Shown here: piece after piece, positions 55,740-63,915 of the stretch
How positions within the stretch are numbered: position 1 is the stretch's first letter
How the letters are laid out: every line of letters starts with the position of its first letter
Source of the DNA: Massilia aurea
GTDB taxonomy: Bacteria > Pseudomonadota > Gammaproteobacteria > Burkholderiales > Burkholderiaceae_D
Length of the DNA stretch: 64,000 bases
Direction of reading: 5' to 3'
NCBI RefSeq assembly: GCF_014200505.1
Contig: NZ_JACHBX010000001.1
Location: forward strand, 1,302,001-1,366,000
Notes under the pieces: generated by a model
Seen by the model: the letters and a program-made list of their open reading frames with translations, nothing else
The model's database searches: none
Told to the model about the DNA's origin: nothing
Translations under genes and position numbers: made by a program

Positions 55740-55882
55740 GGCTTGTCTCCGTTCGTTGTTTTGTGTTTAAGCGGAAAGGCTGATTGTTGGTCAGCCAACC
55801 CAATGTGCGCCTCGAACCTTACGCGAATCTTGCAAAATGGGTAGGCCGGAGCCCGTGCTGTAAATATGTTTTTCGTACGGTT

Positions 55883-55911
55883 TTGGCGAACGATCGTGCT
55901 CTCGCTATACT
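55883..55911 (+). promoter_or_regulatory. Candidate promoter of the Dabb-SDR operon
   Basis: TTGGCG (55883-55888), a 17-base spacer and TATACT (55906-55911) lie 51 bases before the Dabb ATG, in the gap shared with the divergent transporter. Confidence 0.55.
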
Positions 55912-55962
55912 GGCTGTGAGGGGCACGCAACGCTGCCCACAACACCAACAACAGGAGCACGA

Positions 55963-56265
55963 ATGATCAAGCACATCGTCATGTGGAAGCTGAAGGAAGA
56001 GGCCGAAGGCGCAAACCGCGCGACCAATGCACGCGAGATGAAACGCCGGCTCGATGAGTGCGCCGCGATCGTCCCCGGCATCGTCACCTTCGAAGTCACG
56101 CTGGCCCAGCCCGACCTCGAAGCGACCTACGATATCGTGCTGTATTCCGAATTCGCCGACCGCGCCGCGCTGGCCGCGTACATCGCGCACCCGGTGCACC
56201 AGGCCGTGGTCCCCTTCATCGGCGCGATCCGCGAAGGGCGCCAGTGCATGGACTACGAAATCTGA
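55963..56265 (+). CDS. Dabb (stress-responsive alpha/beta barrel) protein
   Basis: A 100-residue protein with the Dabb fold: MIKHIVMWKLKEEA at the start, VTFEVTLAQPD in the middle and YDIVLYSEFADRAALAAYIAHPVHQAVVPF as the typical helical stretch. Such proteins are small dimers that bind hydrophobic ligands or act as monooxygenase-like enzymes. It is first in a run with two SDR genes, 25 bases before the first, so it may act in the same pathway. The ribosome-binding site AACAGGAGCACGA is strong. Confidence 0.87.
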   Translation: MIKHIVMWKLKEEAEGANRATNAREMKRRLDECAAIVPGIVTFEVTLAQPDLEATYDIVLYSEFADRAALAAYIAHPVHQAVVPFIGAIREGRQCMDYEI

Positions 56266-56290
56266 CCACGCCGTGCTGACCGGAGGCCGT

Positions 56291-57073
56291 ATGCGCACCA
56301 CGCAGGAACTGTTTTCACTGAAGGGCAAGACCGCCATTGTCACCGGCGGCTCGCGCGGGCTCGGGCTGCAGATGGCGCAGGCGCTGGGCGAGCAGGGCGC
56401 GCGCCTGATCCTCACCTCACGCAAGCAGGAAGAGCTCGACGCCGCCGTCGCCCGCCTGCACGATCTGGGCATCGAGGCGAGCTGCTTTGCCGGCGATCTG
56501 TCCGATCCGGCGCACGCAACAAGCCTGGTCGAGACGGCGCTGGCGCGCCTGGGTCACGTCGATATCCTGATCAACAATGCAGGCGCCACCTGGGGCTCTC
56601 CCGCCGAAGATTATCCGCTTGAGGCGTGGGACAAGGTCATGAACCTGAACGTGCGCTCGGTATTTCTCGTGGCGCAGGCGGTCGGCAAGCTGTCGATGAT
56701 CCCGCGCCGCTACGGGCGCATCGTCAATATTGCGTCGATTGCCGGCCTGTCGGGCAATCCGCCAGACGCGATGCAGACCATTGCCTACAACACGTCCAAG
56801 GGTGCGGTCATCAACTTCACGCGCACGCTGGCCGGCGAATGGGGCCGCCATGGCATCACGGTCAATGCGATCGCGCCGGGCTTCTTCCCATCAAAGATGA
56901 CGAAAGGCGTGCTGGCCGCTTACGGTGCCGACAGCCTGGCAGCCGCGGCGCCCTTGGGGCGCCTGGGCGACGACGAAGACCTGAAGGGCGCGGTGGTGCT
57001 GTTCGCTTCCGACGCGGGCAAGCACATCACGGGACAAATACTCGCAGTCGATGGCGGCGTCACCGCTGTCTGA
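56291..57073 (+). CDS. Short-chain dehydrogenase/reductase (first)
   Basis: A 260-residue classical SDR. The cofactor motif is TGGSRGLG (18-25), with NNAG (95-98) and the catalytic Ser149, Tyr166 and Lys170 (IASI...YNTSK). The pattern of residues before the Tyr and the GGV near the end fit the gluconate 5-dehydrogenase/FabG-like subgroup. The Arg after TGGS and the SRK at 43-45 suggest NADP preference. I chose the ATG at 56291 with CGGAGGCCGT directly upstream; the open frame begins earlier inside the Dabb gene. It is followed by a second SDR after 35 bases. Confidence 0.92.
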   Translation: MRTTQELFSLKGKTAIVTGGSRGLGLQMAQALGEQGARLILTSRKQEELDAAVARLHDLGIEASCFAGDLSDPAHATSLVETALARLGHVDILINNAGATWGSPAEDYPLEAWDKVMNLNVRSVFLVAQAVGKLSMIPRRYGRIVNIASIAGLSGNPPDAMQTIAYNTSKGAVINFTRTLAGEWGRHGITVNAIAPGFFPSKMTKGVLAAYGADSLAAAAPLGRLGDDEDLKGAVVLFASDAGKHITGQILAVDGGVTAV

Positions 57074-57108
57074 CCGTTGTTCTAAACGTTCGGCCAAAGG
57101 ACAAGACG

Positions 57109-58017
57109 ATGGATGATTTCAAAGGCAAGGTCGCGGTCATCACGGGCGCGGCCAGTGGCATGGGCCGCGAGTTCGCCACGATGGCCGCGAGCCTCGGCAT
57201 GAAGCTGGTGCTGGGCGACGTGCAGCGCAAGCCACTCGAGAAAGCGGCCGAGGAACTGATGGACGGCGGCGCCGAAGTCATTGCGATGGTGTGCGATGTG
57301 CGCAAGAGCGCGCACGTGCAGGAGCTGGCCGATTCGGCGATGGCGCGCTTCGGCGCGGTGCACCTGGTGTTCAACAATGCCGGCGTTGGCGCTGGTGGCC
57401 TGATCTGGGAAAATTCGAAGGAAGACTGGGAGTGGGTGCTGGGCGTGAACCTGTACGGCGTCGTCAACGGCGTGCGCGCGTTCATCCCCGTGATGCTCGA
57501 ATGCGCGGCGAAGGATCCCGCGTACCGGGGCTATGTTGTCAACACGGCATCGATGGCGGGGCTGATCAATTCACCGGCACTGGGCTTGTACAACGTGTCC
57601 AAGCATGCGGTGGTGGCGCTGACCGAAACGCTGTATCACGATCTCAAGCTGGTCGATGCGCCGATCGGCACGTCGGTGCTGTGCCCGTACTTCATCCCGA
57701 CGCAGATCGCGCAGTCGCACCGGCACCGGCCGGATGAACTGCGCACTGACGAGATCATGACGGCGAGCCAGATGGCGGCGCAGGCGCTGACCGAGAAAGC
57801 GGTCGGGTCGGGCAAGGTGTCCGCAGCGCAGGTCGCGCAGCTGACGTTCGACGCCATCCGCGCTGAGCGCTTCTATGTGTTCTCGCATCCGCAGGCGCTG
57901 GGCACCGTGGCCGAGCATGCCGATGCAATGGTGCATGGCCGGCAGCCGCCCGATCCGTATGCGGCCACGCCCCATCTGCGGGATATCCTGAAAGCAGGCT
58001 TGAAGGGCCGCCGCTAA
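57109..58017 (+). CDS. Short-chain dehydrogenase/reductase (second)
   Basis: A 302-residue SDR. The cofactor motif is TGAASGMG (12-19), NNAG (89-92), Ser148, and YNVSK with Tyr161 and Lys165. The Asp at 37 after VLG points to NAD rather than NADP. An extended C-terminal part (about 200-300) carries the SGKVSAAQVAQLTFDAI and HPQALG motifs typical of SDR proteins acting on lipids or alcohols. The ATG at 57109 matches the family start MDDFKGKVAVITG; the earlier open frame is a shadow in the previous gene. It is the last gene of the Dabb-SDR-SDR run. Confidence 0.92.
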   Translation: MDDFKGKVAVITGAASGMGREFATMAASLGMKLVLGDVQRKPLEKAAEELMDGGAEVIAMVCDVRKSAHVQELADSAMARFGAVHLVFNNAGVGAGGLIWENSKEDWEWVLGVNLYGVVNGVRAFIPVMLECAAKDPAYRGYVVNTASMAGLINSPALGLYNVSKHAVVALTETLYHDLKLVDAPIGTSVLCPYFIPTQIAQSHRHRPDELRTDEIMTASQMAAQALTEKAVGSGKVSAAQVAQLTFDAIRAERFYVFSHPQALGTVAEHADAMVHGRQPPDPYAATPHLRDILKAGLKGRR

Positions 58018-58037
58018 GCGGCCAAAAGTTTATTGCG

Positions 58038-58799
58038 TCAGGCTTCGACCTGCTCGCCCGGCACCACGACGCGCTCATGCAGGTCGGGCGCGCCGTTCAG
58101 GTACAGCTTGACGACCGTTGACGTGCGTGTGCCGTACTCTTCGGACTCGATGCAGACCGACGACAACATCCGCTCCATCTCGAGCGGCACGCCGGTTTCC
58201 GGCAGGCGCAAGTCCGGTGCGCGCGTCGTGTCGGCCAGCATTTCGAAGTACGCGTCTTCCGGCGCGCCCTGGCACAACAGGCTCGCGAACTGCGCTTTCG
58301 TGCGCAGCACCTTCGGCCACGGCGCGTCGAGCAACCCGTTCGAGATGCCGTAGATCCGGCCGCGCTCGAGCGGTTGGCCATTACGTGGGTCAGACTGCCC
58401 GCGGTTCGAATACCAGTACAGCGTCTCGCCGTCGCCCAGCACCAGGTTGTAGCCGTTGTAGTGGTCCGGCTGCGCCGCGAGCTGGGCGACATAGGCGCCC
58501 GCATCGAGGTCGCCAGCCAGGTAGTCGGCCACCAGCGCGCCGCGTGTCGGCGCGTCGGGCTGACGTTCGCCCGGGCTGCGGATATTGGTCAACGCAGCAA
58601 AGCGCGGGCCGTTCGGGCCCGTGAGTGACACGCCCATCCAGCTGCCGCCGCCTTGCAGATCGCGCCCGGCGATCACGTGCGGATGCTCGGGCCAGGGCGC
58701 TGCGGGCAGGGCCGGGCGGTCATAGAATTCATCGCGGTTGGCAGCGGCAATCACGGGCACGCCAGGGACGACGTGCCATGCAAAGACGATCAGGCACAT
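58038..58799 (-). CDS. NRDE-family (TANGO2-like) protein
   Basis: A 253-residue protein of the NRDE family. The name-giving NRDE motif is at 21-24, next to MCLIVFAWHV at the start; GRDLQGGGSWMG and LTNIRSPG are the following conserved blocks, and GISNGLLDAPWPKV is the C-terminal signature. The human relative TANGO2 is linked to Golgi, lipid and heme metabolism; bacterial function is undefined. The N-terminal Cys2 suggests an Ntn-hydrolase-like nucleophile, which is speculative. Its ATG overlaps the DUF4936 gene by 10 bases. Confidence 0.87.
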   Translation of the reverse strand: MCLIVFAWHVVPGVPVIAAANRDEFYDRPALPAAPWPEHPHVIAGRDLQGGGSWMGVSLTGPNGPRFAALTNIRSPGERQPDAPTRGALVADYLAGDLDAGAYVAQLAAQPDHYNGYNLVLGDGETLYWYSNRGQSDPRNGQPLERGRIYGISNGLLDAPWPKVLRTKAQFASLLCQGAPEDAYFEMLADTTRAPDLRLPETGVPLEMERMLSSVCIESEEYGTRTSTVVKLYLNGAPDLHERVVVPGEQVEA

Positions 58800-59095
58800 G
58801 GCGGCAACTCCGTAAAGACTTCGACACGGCGCGGGCCGGCCAGCAGGGATTCGAATCCGGCTTCATCGACGGCGCGCGCGAGCGCAGCGTCAAAGCCGGC
58901 GGGGACGGACGGGTAGACTTCCATCCAGGTTTGCAGGCCATCCGGGTCGCCGGGCCGGCGCTTGAGCTGAACGCTCACGCCTTCGCTGGCGACGAGGGCC
59001 GCCTGCATCGTGCGCACCAGCGGGGCCAGTTGCGCGGTGTCGGCGTCGCGCACCTTGTAATACACGTACAGGTCGGAGACGGACAGATCGGCCAT
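58790..59095 (-). CDS. DUF4936 family protein
   Basis: A 101-residue soluble protein beginning MADLSVSDLYVYYKVRD, with the strands VSVQLKRRPGDPDGLQTWMEVYP in the middle and LLAGPRRVEVF at the end. The pattern is that of DUF4936, small proteins seen next to ygfZ in betaproteobacteria. It has no known function. The ATG at 59095 lies 2 bases after the ygfZ stop, so the genes are coupled; the longer frame upstream lies inside ygfZ and is a shadow. Confidence 0.8.
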   Translation of the reverse strand: MADLSVSDLYVYYKVRDADTAQLAPLVRTMQAALVASEGVSVQLKRRPGDPDGLQTWMEVYPSVPAGFDAALARAVDEAGFESLLAGPRRVEVFTELPPCA

Positions 59096-59097
59096 CG

Positions 59098-60165
59098 TCA
59101 GTCGTCGATCGCGTCGAGGCTGTACGGCATCGGCAGGAACTGAACGCGTACGCCGGTGGCCGAACCCAGGCGCACTTCTTCCGTCATCTGTGCCAGTTTG
59201 ATTTCGACCAGCGCGTCGGCGCCACCGATCCCGTTGGGTGCGACGTTGACGACCATACCGCATGGCTGGCTCGGGTCGAGCAGCGAAAAGACTTCGTCGC
59301 CGGCGCGTGCATCCGCGTCGTCAATACGGGCCAGCGCCGCGCGCCGCTTGATCTTGCCGAGGTACTTGGTGCGTGCAACGATTTCCTGGCCGGGGTAGCA
59401 CCCCTTCTTGAAATTGACGCCGCCCAGCAGCTCGAGATTGATCATCTGCGGGACGAACTGTTCCTGCGTGGCCGGGCCGACCTGCGGCTCGGCCGCGTGG
59501 ATCGTCGCCAGTTGCCAGGCCTGGTCGCCGCCGACGGCGAGCTGCGTGCCCAGCGCGGACAGCGCAGCGCTGGCCGTCTCGGCCGACGTGAGCCACAAGT
59601 AGCGCGGCGCGCCGAACGCATCGTTCAGGCGCAGCACGGTGCCGAACGCGCCATCCGTTTTGGTCATCGGCGTGGACGGCAGCGTTGGCACGATCTGGCC
59701 GAGCGCCGCTTGCGCACGGGCGCCGCCCAGGCCGAGCACCGTGGCGAATGGCGCCGCATCGGTTGCATCGACGAGTTTGGCCTTGGAGCGCATGACGAAC
59801 ATCGACAGCCGTTTCTGCAGCGGCGCCTGGATGGCGCGCGGCAGTTGCAGGTACACGGCATCATTGTTACGCCACATCAGGAAGCTCGCCTGCAGGCGGC
59901 CCTTCGGCGTGCAGAAGCCTGCGAAGCGCACGTCCGTCGCCGTCAGGTGCTCGACGTCGTTGGTCAGTTGCGTATGCAGGAATTTCGCAGCGTCGTCGCC
60001 GCTCACAGCGATCAGGCCCTGGTCGCGTACGGTCGCGATGAAGCCGGCGGTAACGTCGTCGAGCGTGAGCTGCGGGCCTGTGTCGGCGACCTGCGTAGCT
60101 ACGGCTAGGTCATCGTGAGCCGGCACCGGCGAAGGCGTGTTCTGGATGTCTGTCTGGGTCGTCAT
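59098..60165 (-). CDS. ygfZ: Folate-binding Fe-S cluster protein YgfZ
   Basis: A 355-residue GcvT-fold protein that, with tetrahydrofolate, supports iron-sulfur cluster synthesis or repair. The signature is KKGCYPGQE (KGCYxGQ), seen here as FKKGCYPGQEIVAR, with GFCTPKGRLQASFLMWR and FLHTQLTNDVEHL earlier. I chose the ATG at 60165 (MTTQTDIQN); an in-frame ATG eight codons upstream is possible. It is divergent from mltG, as in many betaproteobacteria, and co-directional with DUF4936 and NRDE, giving a ygfZ-DUF4936-NRDE operon. Confidence 0.93.
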   Translation of the reverse strand: MTTQTDIQNTPSPVPAHDDLAVATQVADTGPQLTLDDVTAGFIATVRDQGLIAVSGDDAAKFLHTQLTNDVEHLTATDVRFAGFCTPKGRLQASFLMWRNNDAVYLQLPRAIQAPLQKRLSMFVMRSKAKLVDATDAAPFATVLGLGGARAQAALGQIVPTLPSTPMTKTDGAFGTVLRLNDAFGAPRYLWLTSAETASAALSALGTQLAVGGDQAWQLATIHAAEPQVGPATQEQFVPQMINLELLGGVNFKKGCYPGQEIVARTKYLGKIKRRAALARIDDADARAGDEVFSLLDPSQPCGMVVNVAPNGIGGADALVEIKLAQMTEEVRLGSATGVRVQFLPMPYSLDAIDD

Positions 60166-60277
60166 CAAAATCCGCTTATATTTAGGCAATTAGGCTTTAT
60201 CATTACGGCCTCATTATAGAGTTGTGTGGAAAATCGCGCCGGGCGCGGTCCATTTCGCACGTTGACCGCGCAAAGAC

Positions 60278-61279
60278 ATGGCACTGATAAAAAAATTACT
60301 CGTTACCGGCGTCATCGTTTCCGTCGCCGCCGCCAGCGGCTTTGCCTGGTGGACCAAGCAGGCCTTGCCCGTCCCCGGCGCGCCCATCGAATTTTCGATC
60401 AACCCCGGCAGCGGCGTGGCCGCCAGCGCGCAGCAGATGGCCGCCGCCGGCGTGCCCGTCAACCCGACGCTGTTCGTGCTGCTGGCGCGCCTGACCGGTG
60501 ATGCAGGGCGCATCAAGGCCGGCAGTTATGAGCTCAAGCCGAACACGTCGCCGCGCCGCCTGTTGTCGCAACTGGTGCGTGGCGAGTTCGCGCAAGAAGC
60601 CGTGACGATCATCGAAGGCTGGAGCTTCAAGCAGATGCGCCAGGCGATCAGCAGCCACGCGCGCCTCAAGCACGATACCGTCAAGCTGACCGACGCCGAA
60701 CTGATGGCGAAGATCTCGACCGAGTACAAGGATCCGGAAGGCCTGTTCTTCCCCGATACCTATTTGTTCGCGAAGGGCTCGTCCGAGATCGAGATCTACC
60801 GCCGCGCGCACCAGGCCATGCTGGCCCACCTGAATGAAGCCTGGGAAAAGCGCAACAAGGAACTGCCGTACAAGACGCCGTACGAAGCGCTGATCATGGC
60901 CTCGATCGTCGAGAAGGAAACGGGGCAGAAGAGCGAGCGCACGATGATTGCCGGCGTGTTCGTCAACCGCCTGCGCACCGGCATGCTGCTGCAGACCGAT
61001 CCGACCGTCATCTACGGCATGGGCGACGCGTTCGTCGGCAAGATCGCCAAGAAGGACCTGCTGACCGACACGCCGTACAATACCTATACGCGCGGCGGCT
61101 TGCCGCCCACGCCGATCTCGCTGCCCGGCCTGCAGTCGCTGCAGGCGGCGCTTGCGCCAGCCGAGACGCCGGCGCTGTATTTCGTCTCGCGCGGCGACGG
61201 CACCAGCCAGTTCTCCAGCAATCTGCCGGACCATAACCGCGCCGTGAATCGCTACCAGCGCGGGATCACCACCCAATGA
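60278..61279 (+). CDS. mltG: Endolytic murein transglycosylase MltG
   Basis: A 333-residue membrane-anchored lytic transglycosylase that cuts nascent glycan strands and releases them from the membrane. Residues 8-24 are the single membrane helix; a LysM-like region follows and the YceG catalytic domain fills about 110-330. ASIVEKETG (208-216) contains the catalytic Glu (212 or 214), and [14 protein letters not shown] and [14 protein letters not shown] are the other family blocks. It is the first gene of mltG-tmk-holB-pilZ-GNAT-tatD, a common proteobacterial string, and overlaps the possible upstream tmk start. Confidence 0.94.
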   Translation: MALIKKLLVTGVIVSVAAASGFAWWTKQALPVPGAPIEFSINPGSGVAASAQQMAAAGVPVNPTLFVLLARLTGDAGRIKAGSYELKPNTSPRRLLSQLVRGEFAQEAVTIIEGWSFKQMRQAISSHARLKHDTVKLTDAELMAKISTEYKDPEGLFFPDTYLFAKGSSEIEIYRRAHQAMLAHLNEAWEKRNKELPYKTPYEALIMASIVEKETGQKSERTMIAGVFVNRLRTGMLLQTDPTVIYGMGDAFVGKIAKKDLLTDTPYNTYTRGGLPPTPISLPGLQSLQAALAPAETPALYFVSRGDGTSQFSSNLPDHNRAVNRYQRGITTQ

Positions 61280-61293
61280 CAGAAGGTTGTTCC

Positions 61294-61902
61294 ATGCAGG
61301 GCAAGTTCATCACGTTCGAAGGCATCGACGGCGCCGGAAAATCGACCCATATCGGTTTCGTCACCGATTTTCTCGCGGGGCGCGGCAAGACCGTGGTCGC
61401 TTCGCGCGAGCCGGGCGGCACGCCGCTGGGCGAAAAGCTGCGCGACGTGCTGCTGCACGAAACGATGCATCTGGAGACCGAGGCGCTGCTGATGTTCGCC
61501 AGCCGCCGCGAGCATATCGCGCAGGTGATTGCGCCGCAGCTGGCGATGGGCCACTGGGTGTTGTCGGACCGGTTTACCGATGCCAGCTTCGCGTACCAGA
61601 GCGGTGGCCGGGGCCTGTCGCGCGAGAAGATGGAAGCGCTCGAGGCATGGGTGCACCCAGCGCTGCAGCCTGACCTGACGCTGCTGTTCGACGTGCCGCT
61701 GGAAGTAGCGCGCGAACGGCTTGCGGCCTCGCGCACGCTCGACAAGTTCGAGCGCGAGCAGGCCGAGTTCTTTGCCCGGTGCCGCGCCGAGTACCTGCGC
61801 CGCGCAGCGCAGTTCCCAGGGCGCTTCGTCGTCGTCGATTCGACGCGCAGCATCGAGGCGATCCAGCGCGAACTCGCAGATGTCCTGGAGCGTCTGCTGT
61901 GA
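61294..61902 (+). CDS. tmk: Thymidylate kinase
   Basis: A 202-residue kinase making dTDP from dTMP. The P-loop is [11 protein letters not shown], the DR(Y/F) motif is [13 protein letters not shown], and the LID region is [14 protein letters not shown]. There are two possible starts: an ATG at 61276 overlapping the mltG stop, and the ATG at 61294 with AGAAGG seven bases upstream; I prefer the latter because it gives [10 protein letters not shown], the family N-terminus. Its stop overlaps the holB start (TGATG). Confidence 0.95.
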   Translation: MQGKFITFEGIDGAGKSTHIGFVTDFLAGRGKTVVASREPGGTPLGEKLRDVLLHETMHLETEALLMFASRREHIAQVIAPQLAMGHWVLSDRFTDASFAYQSGGRGLSREKMEALEAWVHPALQPDLTLLFDVPLEVARERLAASRTLDKFEREQAEFFARCRAEYLRRAAQFPGRFVVVDSTRSIEAIQRELADVLERLL

Positions 61903-62921
61903 TGATGTATCCGTGGCAGGGCGCCGCCTGGACGCAATTGCAGGCGCTGCGCGCGCGCATGCCGCACGCGATCCTGTTCCACGGCCCGACCGGCACCGGC
62001 AAGGCCGACTTCATCGAAGCGTTTGCCCAGGCGCTGCTGTGCGAGAACGCCCGGCCTGACGGCCAGGCGTGCGGCGTCTGTGCATCGTGCGGCTGGTTCG
62101 TCCAGCACAATCATCCCGATTACCGCCGCGTGCGGCCCGAGGCGCTCGAAGACGAACCGGGTGCGGGCGACGAGGAAGGCGACGGCGATCGTAAATCGAA
62201 GTCGACCAAGGCGCCGTCGAAAGAAATCAAGATCGAGCAGATCCGGGCGCTGGCCGATTTCATGAATATCTCGACGCACCGCCAGGGCTTGCGCGTCGTG
62301 GTGCTGTATCCGGCCGAGGCACTGAATACACCGGCCTCGAACGCGCTGCTCAAGACGCTGGAAGAGCCGCCGCCGGGCACCGTGTTTTTGTTGTCGTCGA
62401 ATAGCCTGGACCGGCTGCTGCCAACGATCCTGTCACGCTGCCGCAAGTTCGCGCTGCCGATGCCCTCGCACGACGACGCGCTGGCGTGGCTCAACGCGCA
62501 AAGCGTGCCGGATGCCGACAGCTGGCTGCGCGAGCAGGGCGGGGCGCCACTCGCGGCGCTGGCCGCGTCGGCGCACGGCAGCCGCGAAGAACTCGACGTG
62601 CTGCTCGCGTTTCTGGCGCGACCGGCGCCGGATGCGGCGCTGCGCGCGGCCGACAAGCTGGCCAAGGCCGAGCTGCCGGCATTGGTGGCCTGGACCCAGC
62701 GCTGGCTGTACGATGTATTCTCGTACAAATTGTCGGGCAAGATCCGGTACTACCCGCGCTACCAGAAAGAGCTGGCGGCGCTGGCCGGCAGGGCGCAGAC
62801 GAACAACCTGCTGCGCGCGATCAAGGCCATGAACGAGCGGCGCGCAGTGGCCGATCATCCGCTGTCGGCAAAATTATTTGTCGAGGACATGCTGCTTGAG
62901 TACACTGGCTGCTGTACATGA
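61902..62921 (+). CDS. holB: DNA polymerase III delta-prime subunit
   Basis: A 339-residue clamp-loader subunit. The modified P-loop GPTGTGKA (28-35), the zinc-binding Cys47, Cys57, Cys60 and Cys63 (CGVCASC), and the block LLKTLEEPPPGTVFLLSSNSLDRLLPTILSRCRKF (SRC sensor) identify the delta-prime protein. A charged insert of about 30 residues (80-110) between the zinc site and the AAA core is longer than in E. coli. The start overlaps the tmk stop. It follows tmk directly, the usual arrangement. Confidence 0.93.
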   Translation: MMYPWQGAAWTQLQALRARMPHAILFHGPTGTGKADFIEAFAQALLCENARPDGQACGVCASCGWFVQHNHPDYRRVRPEALEDEPGAGDEEGDGDRKSKSTKAPSKEIKIEQIRALADFMNISTHRQGLRVVVLYPAEALNTPASNALLKTLEEPPPGTVFLLSSNSLDRLLPTILSRCRKFALPMPSHDDALAWLNAQSVPDADSWLREQGGAPLAALAASAHGSREELDVLLAFLARPAPDAALRAADKLAKAELPALVAWTQRWLYDVFSYKLSGKIRYYPRYQKELAALAGRAQTNNLLRAIKAMNERRAVADHPLSAKLFVEDMLLEYTGCCT

Positions 62922-62931
62922 GAGGACCACG

Positions 62932-63309
62932 ATGAGCGCCAATCCGCCAGATGCAACCGCAGCCCAGGCCCCGCGGCCGTCCGTGCTGTCACTGGCGATC
63001 AAGGAGAAAGCGGCGCTCTATGCGGCCTACATGCCGTTCCTGCGCAATGGCGGCATGTTCGTCCCGACCAGCAAGCCATACCAGATCGGTGACGAGATCT
63101 ATCTGATCCTGGCGCTGATGGACGATCCGAATAAATACCCGATTGCCGGCACCGTCGCCTGGATCACGCCGGCGGGCGCCAACAACAACAAGGCGCAAGG
63201 CATCGGCGTGCATTTCCCGGCCGACGAATCGGGCCAGCGCGCCCGCCAGCGTATCGAAGAAATCCTCGGCGCTGCGCTGCGGTCGTCGCGCGCCACCCAT
63301 ACTTTGTAA
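62932..63309 (+). CDS. pilZ: PilZ-domain protein (type IV pilus/c-di-GMP)
   Basis: A 125-residue protein. It has the PilZ fold of the pilus-biogenesis subtype, with RPSVLSLAIKEKAALYAAYMPFLRNGGMFVPT and the later block GTVAWITPAGANNNKAQGIGVHFP. The c-di-GMP-binding RxxxR is not visible in the N-terminal part, as expected for true PilZ proteins that do not bind c-di-GMP, so a pilus-assembly role is more likely than a receptor role. Placement after holB is the same as in Pseudomonas and Burkholderiales. The ATG at 62932 gives MSANPPDATAAQ and follows GAGAGGACCACG. Confidence 0.93.
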   Translation: MSANPPDATAAQAPRPSVLSLAIKEKAALYAAYMPFLRNGGMFVPTSKPYQIGDEIYLILALMDDPNKYPIAGTVAWITPAGANNNKAQGIGVHFPADESGQRARQRIEEILGAALRSSRATHTL

Positions 63310-63344
63310 CTAACCAAATTCTGTAACTAACCCATTCCTGCTGC

Positions 63345-63863
63345 ATGCCTTCCTACGTCCATCGCCTGGCACGACGCGACGACCTGCCGGTCATCGTCGA
63401 TATCTATAATTCCACTATCGCCTCGCGCGACGTGACGGCCGATACCGAGCCGGTGTCGGTGCAGTCGCGCGAAGCCTGGTTCAACGAGCATACGCCCGAC
63501 CGGCGCCCGTTGTGGGTGATCCACGATGCGCTCGATACGAGCGAAGAGCCGGCGGTCATCGGCTGGCTGTCGTACTCGAACTTCTACGGCCGGCCGGCGT
63601 ATTCGGGCACGGCCGAAGTCTCGATCTATATCGCGGAAAGCGCGCGCGGCCAGGGCCTGGGACGCTACTGCCTGGAGCTGGCGATCGCGTTCGCACCCGA
63701 GGTCAAGGTGCACACGCTGCTGGGCTTCATCTTTGGCCACAATGCACCGAGCCTGGCGCTGTTCGGTAAATACGGCTTTGAGACCTGGGCCAACTTCCCG
63801 CGAGTGGCGAACCTCGATGGCATCGAGCGCGATTTGATCATTCTGGGCAAGCGGGTGGCTTGA
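63345..63863 (+). CDS. GNAT N-acetyltransferase, phosphinothricin-acetyltransferase-like
   Basis: A 172-residue acetyltransferase. The acetyl-CoA loop ARGQGLGRYCLE (Q/R-x-x-G-x-G/A) is followed by LLGFIFGHNAPSLALFGKYGFETWANFPRVANLDG, the motif of the Pat/Bar/YncA branch that acetylates amino-group xenobiotics or methionine analogues. The substrate is not known. It starts MPSYVHRLARRDDLPVIVDIYNSTIASRDV, a full family N-terminus. The spacing to pilZ (35 bases) contains a short direct repeat. It precedes tatD. Confidence 0.88.
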   Translation: MPSYVHRLARRDDLPVIVDIYNSTIASRDVTADTEPVSVQSREAWFNEHTPDRRPLWVIHDALDTSEEPAVIGWLSYSNFYGRPAYSGTAEVSIYIAESARGQGLGRYCLELAIAFAPEVKVHTLLGFIFGHNAPSLALFGKYGFETWANFPRVANLDGIERDLIILGKRVA

Positions 63864-63915
63864 CCACGACCGTGGCGCCCGTGCTGCGGCCGGGCGCCTC
63901 GCGTACAATGGCAGG

